A stretch of DNA of 64,000 nucleotides, from the NCBI RefSeq assembly GCF_014646075.1, contig NZ_BMMT01000005.1:186001-250000 (forward strand). Reading direction: 5' to 3'. The DNA is from Saccharopolyspora thermophila. GTDB taxonomy: Bacteria; Actinomycetota; Actinomycetes; Mycobacteriales; Pseudonocardiaceae. A program made the translations under genes and the position numbers. A model generated the notes under the pieces. It did not search any database and was not told the origin of the DNA. It saw only the letters and a program-made list of their open reading frames with translations. This document shows positions 46,380 through 53,185 of this stretch, piece after piece (position 1 is the stretch's first letter; the number at the start of each line of letters is the position of its first letter).

Positions 46380-47395
46380 TGGCCGCGCCCGCATTGGAAC
46401 GTCCGACCGCCACGTCCGGCACCCAGACCGTCACCATCGCCAAGGCGCTGAACATGGGCCTGCGCGCCGCACTGGAGCGCGACCCGAAGGTGCTGGTCAT
46501 GGGGGAGGACGTCGGCAAGCTCGGCGGCGTCTTCCGGATCACCGACGGCCTGCAGAAGGACTTCGGCGAGCACCGCGTGCTGGACACCCCACTGGCCGAG
46601 TCCGGCATCATCGGCACCGCGGTCGGCCTGGCCATCCGCGGCTACCGACCGGTGTGCGAGATCCAGTTCGACGGGTTCATCTTCCCCGGCTTCGACCAGA
46701 TCGTCTCCCAGCTGGCCAAGCTGCACTTCCGCAGCCAGGGCAGGGTGAAGATGCCGGTCGTGGTGCGGGTGCCGTTCGGCGGCGGCATCGGCGCCGTCGA
46801 GCACCACTCGGAGTCCCCGGAGTCGTTCTTCGCGCACATCGGTGGGCTCAAGGTGGTGTCCTGCTCCAACCCGGTGGACGCCTACTGGATGCTCCAGCAG
46901 GCCATCGACTGCGACGACCCGGTGTTGTTCTTCGAACCGAAGCGCCGTTACTACGAGAAGGCCAGGCTCGACCCGACCACGCCGCCGATCCCGCTGTTCA
47001 GCTCCCGCGTGGTGCGGCCGGGCTCCGCGGTGACCGTGGCCGCCTACGGGCCGATGGTGCGTACCTGCCTCGACGCGGCCACCGCCGCCGCCGAGGACGG
47101 TCGGGAGCTGGAGGTCATCGACCTGCGCACGCTGTCCCCGCTGGACCTGGATCCGGTCTACGAATCGGTGCGCCGGACCGGGCGGTTGGTGCTGGTCAGC
47201 GAGGCCCCGTCGGAGGCGTCGATCACCTCGGAGATCGCCACCCGCGTGCAGCAGGACTGCTTCTACTCGCTGGAGGCGCCGGTGCTGCGCGTGACGGGCT
47301 TCGACACGCCCTACCCGCCGAGCAAGCTCGAGGAGGACTACCTCCCCGACCTTGACCGGGTGCTGGACGCAGTCGACCGTTCACTGGCGTACTGA
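46379..47395 (+). CDS. 2-oxoacid dehydrogenase E1 component beta subunit
   Basis: 338 aa. The N-terminal pyrimidine-binding domain contains VLVMGEDVGKLGGVFRITDGL and TPLAESGIIGTAVGLA; the C-terminal transketolase_C domain follows. It pairs with the alpha subunit to make the E1 decarboxylase. ATG 46379 overlaps the E1alpha stop by one base and has AGGAGG upstream, so the two are translationally coupled. Confidence 0.94.
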   Translation: MAAPALERPTATSGTQTVTIAKALNMGLRAALERDPKVLVMGEDVGKLGGVFRITDGLQKDFGEHRVLDTPLAESGIIGTAVGLAIRGYRPVCEIQFDGFIFPGFDQIVSQLAKLHFRSQGRVKMPVVVRVPFGGGIGAVEHHSESPESFFAHIGGLKVVSCSNPVDAYWMLQQAIDCDDPVLFFEPKRRYYEKARLDPTTPPIPLFSSRVVRPGSAVTVAAYGPMVRTCLDAATAAAEDGRELEVIDLRTLSPLDLDPVYESVRRTGRLVLVSEAPSEASITSEIATRVQQDCFYSLEAPVLRVTGFDTPYPPSKLEEDYLPDLDRVLDAVDRSLAY

Positions 47396-47407
47396 GGGAG
47401 TCGATCG

Positions 47408-48730
47408 ATGGCACTCAAGCACTTCCCGCTGCCCGACGTCGGCGAGGGGTTGACCGAGGCGGAGATCCTGGGGTGGCGGGTCAAGCCCGGCGACACCGTC
47501 ACCGTGAACCAGGTGATCGTGGAGATCGAGACGGCGAAGGCGTCGGTGGAACTGCCCTGCCCGTGGGCGGGCACGGTCCGCGAACTGCTCGCCGAACCGG
47601 GCCAGACGGTGCAGGTCGGCACGCCGATCATCGCGATCGACCTGTCGGGTGGGGCGGCGGCGGAACCCGCCGCGGAGTCCGCGGGCGGCGGCAGGCTCGG
47701 TGAGGAGTCCAACGGGCGGATCGCCACGCTCGTCGGCTACGGCCCGCGCACCGGCAGCGTCAAGCGGCGGCCGCGCAAGGACCGGCGGGTCGCCGCGGTG
47801 GCGGCACCGGCCCGACCGGAACCGCCCGCACCGGCGCCGAGGCCGGCGCCCGAGCCGGGCCGGTCGGTGGGCGGCTACGTGCCGCTGGCGAAGCCCCCGG
47901 TGCGCAAGCTGGCCAAGGACCTCGGGGTGGACCTGCACGCCCTGTCCGGTTCCGGATCGGGTGGTGTGATCACCCGCGAGGACGTGCAGTCGGCCGCCAG
48001 CGGCGCGCAGCGAGTCGAGCAACCCGCCGCCGGGCGGGAGCGGCGGGAGCCGATCAAGGGCGTCCGCAAGGCGACCGCGCGGGCGATGGTGGACAGCGCG
48101 TTCACCGCGCCGCACGTCACCGAGTTCCTGACGGTCGACGTCACACCGATGATGGAGCTGCGGGAGCGGCTCCGGTCGCACCCGGAGTTCCGCGACGTCA
48201 AGCTGACGCCGCTGGCGTTCGCGGCCAAGGCGGTGTGCCTGGCGGTGCGACGCACCCCGGACGTCAACGCCACCTGGGACGAGGCCGCCGGCGAGATCGT
48301 CTACAAGGACTACGTGCACCTCGGCATCGCAGCGGCCACGCCGCGCGGTCTGGTGGTGCCCAAGGTCCGCGACGCCGACCGGATGTCGCTGCGGGAACTG
48401 GCCGAGGCGCTGGAGCGGCTGGCCACCAACGCCCGCGCGGGCACCACGCCACCGGCGGACATGGTGAACGGCACGATCACGATCACCAACGTCGGGGTGT
48501 TCGGTGTGGACACCGGCACGCCCATCCTCAACCCGGGCGAGTCGGCGATCCTGGCGCTGGGCGCGGTTCGTGACATGCCCTGGGTGGTCGACGGCCAGGT
48601 GGTGCCGCGCAAGGTGTGCCAGCTGGCGCTGAGCTTCGACCACCGGGTGGTCGACGGCCAGCAGGGGTCCCGGTTCCTGGCGGACGTGGGCGCGATCCTC
48701 GCCGACCCCGCCATGGCCATCACCTACTAG
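47408..48730 (+). CDS. Dihydrolipoamide acyltransferase (E2) of a 2-oxoacid dehydrogenase complex
   Basis: 440 aa. The lipoyl domain (1-80) has the lipoylated Lys44 in EIETAKASVE. An Ala/Pro-rich linker follows, then a peripheral subunit-binding domain (about 160-195, PPVRKLAKDLGVDL). The acyltransferase domain ends with the catalytic His412 in SFDHRVVDG. It moves the acyl group to CoA. It starts 12 bp after E1beta. The E3 subunit is not encoded here and is probably shared. Confidence 0.95.
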   Translation: MALKHFPLPDVGEGLTEAEILGWRVKPGDTVTVNQVIVEIETAKASVELPCPWAGTVRELLAEPGQTVQVGTPIIAIDLSGGAAAEPAAESAGGGRLGEESNGRIATLVGYGPRTGSVKRRPRKDRRVAAVAAPARPEPPAPAPRPAPEPGRSVGGYVPLAKPPVRKLAKDLGVDLHALSGSGSGGVITREDVQSAASGAQRVEQPAAGRERREPIKGVRKATARAMVDSAFTAPHVTEFLTVDVTPMMELRERLRSHPEFRDVKLTPLAFAAKAVCLAVRRTPDVNATWDEAAGEIVYKDYVHLGIAAATPRGLVVPKVRDADRMSLRELAEALERLATNARAGTTPPADMVNGTITITNVGVFGVDTGTPILNPGESAILALGAVRDMPWVVDGQVVPRKVCQLALSFDHRVVDGQQGSRFLADVGAILADPAMAITY

Positions 48731-48741
48731 CGGCAGCGGGG

Positions 48742-49212
48742 TCAGGCGCGCCGGAAGGTCCGGACGCCCTGGCCAGGACGCCAGAGCCGGATCACCAGGT
48801 GGGTCTGGTCGTCGGCCACGCCGGTGCTGACCACCTCGGTCAGGTCCAGCCGGAACAGGTGCGAGTCCTCGCTCGGCGGCTGGACCTCCGCCACCCACGC
48901 GCGGTGTTCGGCACCGGTGACCTCCACCGCCCGGCCCGACACCTTCACGTCCGGATCGGCCATGGAGCCGTCACCGGGGTTGGCGTGCAGTGCGCAGCGG
49001 GGGTCCCGAAGCAGGTCGAGCGCCTTGCGGGAGCCGGGCATCGAACCGAGCGTGAGGTCCGGGCCCCGCCACGCGACCTCGATGCCGCTGACCCGCGGCG
49101 ATCCGTCCCGGCGCACGGTGGCCAGCACGTGGTGTCGAGCCGCCGCGAACCGCTTTCGGACCGCCGCGGCCAGTTCCGGTGCTTCTGCTGCGAACTCCTG
49201 CCACGTCGTCAT
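48742..49212 (-). CDS. Pyridoxamine 5'-phosphate oxidase family protein
   Basis: 156 aa with the split-barrel flavin-binding pattern: RHHVLATVRRDGSPRVSGIEVAWRG and LTLGSMPGSRKALDLLRDPRCALHA. Such actinobacterial proteins bind FMN or F420; the substrate is unknown. It converges on the E2 gene with only 11 bp between stops. Confidence 0.85.
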   Translation of the reverse strand: MTTWQEFAAEAPELAAAVRKRFAAARHHVLATVRRDGSPRVSGIEVAWRGPDLTLGSMPGSRKALDLLRDPRCALHANPGDGSMADPDVKVSGRAVEVTGAEHRAWVAEVQPPSEDSHLFRLDLTEVVSTGVADDQTHLVIRLWRPGQGVRTFRRA

Positions 49213-49252
49213 GCGCGCATCGTGGCAGGAGTCACCGACAGCGCGGGGCGGC

Positions 49253-49486
49253 TCAGTCGTCCTTGCGGCGGCGGCCGCCGCGGTGCGCGCCCGTCGACGC
49301 GGCCACCGGCTCGGCCTGTTCGGTCGACTGGGCCTTGTCCGCGGCGGCCTTCTGCTCGTCGTACTCGCGGAGGAAGTCGAAGGCGTGCTTGTCGAAGTCG
49401 TGGATGTCGATCTCCGGCAGCTCGCCGAGCTCCTTGTTCAGTTCCCGGAAGATCGGTGTCTCCAGATCAGGCGTGGTGTTCCTCAC
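49253..49486 (-). CDS. Small hypothetical protein, acidic with basic tail
   Basis: 77 aa from GTG 49486, which has GGGAGGG 7 nt upstream. The middle is an acidic helix (LGELPEIDIHDFDKHAFDFLREYDEQ) and the C-terminus is basic (HRGGRRRKDD). I do not recognise it. A much longer in-frame upstream extension has poor coding character and was not used. Confidence 0.5.
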   Translation of the reverse strand: MRNTTPDLETPIFRELNKELGELPEIDIHDFDKHAFDFLREYDEQKAAADKAQSTEQAEPVAASTGAHRGGRRRKDD

Positions 49487-50099
49487 CGCTTCGCCCTCCC
49501 GTTCATCTCGAAGCTGCGGCCGGGCCGCCGCGAGCTGCTCGCCCGCCGCGTCCGGCGTCGAGCCCTCCCCGCTGAGCTCGTGCGGCGCGGGCACCGGCCC
49601 ACACCCGCGCACGTCCTGGGGACGTGCGCGGCGGGACGGTGACCCGGCGCCACCGACATTCATCCTTTCGGACGAGTGTTCATGGTGCACCCTGCCCAGT
49701 GGTCCGGCGCAGGGACCCACGGAATCCTGCACCTTCTCGGCGCAACGCGGGGACTGTTTGTGCAATTCCGCACCGTGGCGAGCGCCACTCCTGATCCGGG
49801 CGGCCGTCACCCCATTGATCGATTCCGGTGGTGCCGGGCAGCGTCCGACGCGCCTCGATCGACACACTCGGTGACTGATCGTTCAGTCCCGGGCGCGAAC
49901 GGATCAATCGCGGAGCGTGTTCCGCCGGTCGCCCGCACGGCCCAGCAGCCACGACTGGCGACGCCGGTCCGGCCGGGGGTCGCGCAGCCGGGCGATAACC
50001 CGCCCACCCGGACTAATCGGGCGGCGACGGTGGGCCGGTGGTGCAGATCATTCCGGTGCCGGGGCACGGTGTCCCGGCACCCCCGAAGGGAGACAGATC
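49487..50099. other. Intergenic region with an orphan operator-like palindrome
   Basis: 613 bp without a supported gene. It contains GACTGATCGTTCAGTC at 49873-49888: two 6-bp arms, GACTGA/TCAGTC, around TCGT. This is the form typical of TetR-family operators, but no adjacent regulator is present. The promoter of the small secreted protein must lie at the right end. Confidence 0.4.
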
Positions 50100-50309
50100 A
50101 TGGGTAACCGCGTCAAGAAGGCTCTTGCCGCCTCCGGCCTCGGGCTCGGGATCATGCTGGCCACCGCCGCTCCCGCGCTCGCGGATCCATGGAGCACCTC
50201 GGCGCGCGAGTGCTGGTGGGGCGGCGGTCGGGTCGTCGCGCTCGACTTCAACACCTTCGTCTGCCACGGTGGCTGGAACCACGGCCAGTTCGTGACCCAT
50301 TGGCGCTGA
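50100..50309 (+). CDS. Small secreted peptide with two cysteines
   Basis: 69 aa. The signal peptide (VKKALAASGLGLGIMLATAAPALA) gives a mature chain of about 41 residues starting at DPWSTSARE. It carries two Cys (ECWW and FVCHGG), probably a disulfide, and is rich in Trp, Gly and His. GAAGGGAGA precedes ATG 50100. No family is recognised; it could be a surface-active or antimicrobial peptide, but this is not shown. Confidence 0.65.
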   Translation: MGNRVKKALAASGLGLGIMLATAAPALADPWSTSARECWWGGGRVVALDFNTFVCHGGWNHGQFVTHWR

Positions 50310-50320
50310 TCCCAGGTGGC

Positions 50321-50347
50321 GCGGGCCGCCACTCCCCCGCGGCCCGC
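50321..50347 (+). terminator. Terminator-like hairpin after the small secreted peptide
   Basis: GCGGGCCGC at 50321-50329 pairs with GCGGCCCGC at 50339-50347, 12 nt after the stop codon. Confidence 0.5.
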
Positions 50348-50621
50348 AGCCACGCCAGCGGCGGAACCGCCGCGCGGGCACCGACCCACCTCGGCCCCGG
50401 CTCGCCCGTGATCGGCTGAGCCAGCGCTCCCGGGCTGCGCCGCGTTCAAGGCAAACTTGGGAAAGTCCATCCCGGGGCAAGCACCCGACTTGAGAGGCCG
50501 TCATGGACCGCGTTGTCATTCTCCGCCTGGACGGGCTCCCCGGCCACGTACACCCCACCGGTCGGCACCCCATACCGCTGCGGCTGCACCCGGCGTGGTT
50601 TGATCGCGGCTGGTAGGGGCA

Positions 50622-50652
50622 GGTCAGTGTTGGGGCGGGCGGCTCGGGTCTT
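50622..50652. repeat. Duplicated 3' end of the Imm1 gene (remnant)
   Basis: About 30 bp at 50622-50652 match 51190-51220, the stop-codon end of the Imm1 gene, with two mismatches. The remnant still reads DPSRPPQH-stop on the minus strand, against DPSSPPQH-stop in the intact gene. It lies outside the island proper, which suggests an older lost copy of the module. Confidence 0.6.
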
Positions 50653-50910
50653 CACGCGAGCGCTGAGCCGTGGGAGGATCACGCGGCCCCGCCCGCCTTT
50701 GTCGGGACAAGGAAATGGCGGCAGGTGTCGCGTGGGCGCCGCCAGCGCACCGCGCGTAGCGCGTTGCCCCCGTGCTGGCGTCCTGGCAGTACCACTCCAC
50801 GGCTGTGTGGACCCTGCGTGCAGCTGTCAACGTGGTCATCGGCTGGCGGCTCCTCGGTCCGGCGCCGGGGTTACTGCGCACATACGGCGCATAATCGCCA
50901 CGATCGACGC

Positions 50911-50952
50911 CCGCATGTTCCGTCCGCGCGCCGTGGCGGACGGAACATGCGG
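50911..50952 (-). terminator. Displaced native terminator of the acyl-CoA dehydrogenase gene
   Basis: A 17-bp perfect stem pairs 50911-50927 with 50936-50952 around an 8-nt loop. On the minus strand it lies 8 nt after the stop codon of the duplicated gene fragment at 50961. The intact gene at 53186 has no such hairpin, so this is probably its original terminator, left behind when the island entered. Confidence 0.7.
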
Positions 50953-50960
50953 GGATCAGC

Positions 50961-51045
50961 TCAGGCGATATGCCGCCCGGAAATGGCCCTGGCCACCACC
51001 AACTGCTGGATCTGCTCGGTGCCTTCGAAGATGTCGTAGATCTTG
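50961..51045 (-). pseudogene. Displaced 3' fragment of the acyl-CoA dehydrogenase gene (left island boundary)
   Basis: 85 bp encode the last 27 residues, KIYDIFEGTEQIQQLVV...RHIA-stop, identical in protein to the intact gene end at 53186-53270. The DNA differs at about eight positions, mostly synonymous. Similarity stops exactly at 51045. This is the scar expected when an element recombines into the 3' end of a gene and brings its own diverged copy. Confidence 0.8.
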
Positions 51046-51143
51046 CGCGGCACCGAGCAGACCAGCAAGCTTCTTGGGAAGAGCCTTGTTTACCTGCGAA
51101 AACGTGCTCACCGTGTCTCGGTGGTTCTCACCCGCTCTCGACG

Positions 51144-51169
51144 TCCCACGGCCCAGCGACGGCCCAGCG
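51144..51169. repeat. 26-bp direct repeat, left copy
   Basis: Identical to 53151-53176. Internally it holds two copies of CGGCCCAGCG spaced 11 bp apart. The pair brackets the toxin module closely. It may be an attachment or arm-binding site. Confidence 0.7.
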
Positions 51170-51191
51170 CGTGGCGTCTGCGGAGGGCCGG

Positions 51192-51635
51192 TCAGTGTTG
51201 GGGCGGGCTGCTCGGGTCTCCGTACTCGGGCGTCTGCCATTCGACGTTGGTGGGTCGTTGGCCTGTCGTGAGGAATTCGCGGGCGGACCGGATTGCGTCG
51301 CCGGTTGGGATGGCGGAGTCTCGCGGGGCGTGGGTCCAGGTACCGCCGAAGTCGAATGCCCATTCTTCGGACGGCGTTTCCGTTGGGCTGAGGGTTGTGA
51401 TGCTGGTCGTCACGCTTTCGGTGTCGTAGAAGGTCAGTGAGCTGATCTTGTCGGGGCGGCCGAGGCCGATATGGAGGGCGCGCTGTTGGTCGGGGTCGGT
51501 GATCTCGACGTAGGTCGGAATTGCTTCTGCGATGGCGTCTGCGTCGACCTGGTGAAGGAGTTGGTCGAGTTCTTCGGCGGTGGTGACTTCGGCCGGTGGC
51601 TCGTCGGGGTGGTAGAGCACGGAAAACGCGGTCAT
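51192..51635 (-). CDS. Imm1-family immunity protein
   Basis: 147 aa with Imm1 features: an N-terminal strand MTAFSVLYHPDEP followed by TTAEELDQLLHQVD, a middle LHIGLGRPDKISSLTFYD and a C-terminal FDFGGTWTHAPRDSAIPTGDAIRSAREFLTTGQRP. Imm1 proteins neutralise nucleic-acid deaminase toxins in actinobacteria. The gene overlaps the toxin gene upstream by 4 bp (ATGA), which fits a toxin-immunity pair. Confidence 0.85.
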   Translation of the reverse strand: MTAFSVLYHPDEPPAEVTTAEELDQLLHQVDADAIAEAIPTYVEITDPDQQRALHIGLGRPDKISSLTFYDTESVTTSITTLSPTETPSEEWAFDFGGTWTHAPRDSAIPTGDAIRSAREFLTTGQRPTNVEWQTPEYGDPSSPPQH

Positions 51636-52363
51636 GGCTCGGTTCCTTCTCCTGTTCCCTCGTAAACCCGGTGTCCGCCCGGCCAGTAGACGGTCAGTCG
51701 GGTTCCTTTCGGCAGTTGTCCGGGCAAGGTGGCGTCGCAGCCAAATCGTCCCGGACACGGCCGGTTGTTGACATACAGGGTGGCTTCGGTGATGCCCTGC
51801 TTGCGCAGGCTTGTTCGCAGGAGCGCGGCGGCGTGGCCTTCGGCGTGTTGGGTGGCGACCGCGAAGTTCCTCCAGCGATCTCGGAGTTCGGGGCCTCCTT
51901 CTCCCGGTCCGCTTATGCCGCTGTTGACCTCGTGGAGTTTGGTGCCGTCAGTCGTGGTGAGTACGGCGTGCGTGGGGCTGCGTCGGTTGGGCCGCTTTGG
52001 CAAGGCGTCGAGGTGGCGGCGGTGAAGTGGTGCGGGGTGGGCCGGTGCGTCCATGTTCGGCTGGTAGCTGGGCGGCCTCCATGAGCTGGTGTCCGGGGCT
52101 GCGATGCCGATGGTGTCGGCGAGGTAGGCGGTGAGGTGTTCTGCGGCTGTGCGGAGCTTCGCGGCGGCCTGGTCGGCGTGCTGGGCGGCATCGTGCAGCC
52201 GTTGAAAGGCTCGCTGGAGTAGTTCGTTTTGGCTGTCCTCGCCCGCAGTCGCCACACGCTCGGCGGCCTGGTGGAGCGTGTGGCGGGCGTGGGTGAGTTG
52301 GTCGGTGGGCAGGGCGGCGAGGATGGCGGATAGGCGGGCGGCGAGGTCTTCGAGTCGGGACAT
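51632..52363 (-). CDS. SCP1.201/DddA-like deaminase toxin
   Basis: 243 aa. A helical N-terminal domain (1-85) is followed by a Pro-rich linker and a C-terminal deaminase domain (about 130-240). Zinc and catalytic residues are visible: HAE at 173-175 and Cys203-x5-Cys209 (RPCPGRFGC), followed by LPGQLPKGTRLTVYWPGG. This is the family of DddA, whose members deaminate cytosine in DNA or act on other nucleic acids. The helical domain probably serves export or pairing with the 84-aa partner encoded upstream. No signal peptide is present, so a type VII-like route is possible. Confidence 0.85.
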   Translation of the reverse strand: MSRLEDLAARLSAILAALPTDQLTHARHTLHQAAERVATAGEDSQNELLQRAFQRLHDAAQHADQAAAKLRTAAEHLTAYLADTIGIAAPDTSSWRPPSYQPNMDAPAHPAPLHRRHLDALPKRPNRRSPTHAVLTTTDGTKLHEVNSGISGPGEGGPELRDRWRNFAVATQHAEGHAAALLRTSLRKQGITEATLYVNNRPCPGRFGCDATLPGQLPKGTRLTVYWPGGHRVYEGTGEGTEP

Positions 52364-52374
52364 CGGGCCTGCCC

Positions 52375-52629
52375 TCACAGGTGTTCTGCGTAGGTGCGCA
52401 GGTCTGCGGCTGCCTCGGCGGCGGCTCGGGCGCACTTGGTCGCCTGGTTGGCTGCGGCGGCGGTGTCCTGGTCGGCGCTGTGGGCGTGTTCGTTGGCGCT
52501 GCCGGTGAGGGCGTTGGTGAGGTCGGTGGAGGTCTCGGTGAGGCGTTCGGCAATCGCGGTGAGCTGATCGGCATAGAGGTCATCGGCGATTCCGGCGAGT
52601 AGGGAGCGGAGTTCTTCGAGCTGGCTCAC
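52375..52629 (-). CDS. Small helical partner protein of the deaminase toxin
   Basis: 84 aa, fully alpha-helical by pattern and similar in layout to the N-terminal domain of the toxin (MSQLEELRSLLAGIADDLYADQLTAIAERL against MSRLEDLAARLSAILAALPTDQL...). The gene ends 11 bp before the toxin start. It has the size of WXG100-like partners but no WxG. It may form a heterodimer with the toxin for secretion. GTG 52629 has AGGGGG upstream. Confidence 0.7.
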   Translation of the reverse strand: MSQLEELRSLLAGIADDLYADQLTAIAERLTETSTDLTNALTGSANEHAHSADQDTAAAANQATKCARAAAEAAADLRTYAEHL

Positions 52630-53150
52630 GCGGTCCCCCTTGCGGTGGGTGACGGGTGTTCGACAACTCGTGATCTTCCCCTGTGCCCCCGACAAGGCGA
52701 CCCCGATTTGCAGTTGGCAAGCCGACCCGGACCGCAGTGGCCGCCAGGCCCGAGGACCGGAAGCGGCGCGGCAGCGAGCGCCCCGACCACGTACCCAACT
52801 TGGCCACCTCGGCGCTCGGTGGGACTGGTGCGCGCTGATCTCTGGGGTGGTCGGTTCGGCTACCGGTCGGGCCATTGGTGCTCAAGCCAGGACGTGAGTC
52901 CGCGGTTGGCTGTTGAGGACCTGGTGGACGAGCAGCTTCGGAGATCCAGGCGTGAAGCACCGCAGGAGGCCAGCTCGTACGGGGCGATGATGGAAGAAGG
53001 TATGTCTTCCTTATTCCGACAAGGGCGGGCGGGGCCGCCGGTGCGAGAACAGCCGCGAGGCTGGAGCGCAGCACCGAGCGAGCCACCGCCCGCCGTGCGC
53101 CGCCGCAGGCGGCGCACCTTGATCATGTAGAGCTAGCCGCCGCGTGATCC
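52630..53150. other. Right part of the island without a clear gene
   Basis: About 520 bp upstream of the toxin operon. It should hold the operon promoter. A GC-rich hairpin (GTGCGCCGCC/GGCGGCGCAC, about 53095-53118) and a decayed-looking plus-strand frame are present, but nothing with family similarity. Confidence 0.4.
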
Positions 53151-53176
53151 TCCCACGGCCCAGCGACGGCCCAGCG
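53151..53176. repeat. 26-bp direct repeat, right copy
   Basis: Identical to 51144-51169. It ends 9 nt before the stop codon end of the intact acyl-CoA dehydrogenase gene. Confidence 0.7.
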
Positions 53177-53185
53177 TTCGCGTTC

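Larger units (their letters stand above)
50310..50910. other. Gene-poor region with remnants
   Basis: About 600 bp between the secreted peptide gene and the native acyl-CoA dehydrogenase terminator. Apart from a terminator hairpin and the Imm1 3' remnant I see no gene with good start, codon use and family similarity. The short frames here look like decayed sequence. Confidence 0.4.

Noticed and set aside
49676..50107. A 143-codon plus-strand frame upstream of the small secreted peptide
   Set aside because: It has no ribosome-binding site, poor codon bias and no family similarity, and it overlaps the peptide start.
50513..51271. A 252-codon plus-strand frame across the island boundary
   Set aside because: It runs antisense through the duplicated gene fragment and the Imm1 gene end, which are better supported.
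52645..53130. A plus-strand frame in the right part of the island as an integrase remnant
   Set aside because: No tyrosine or serine recombinase motif is visible in it.
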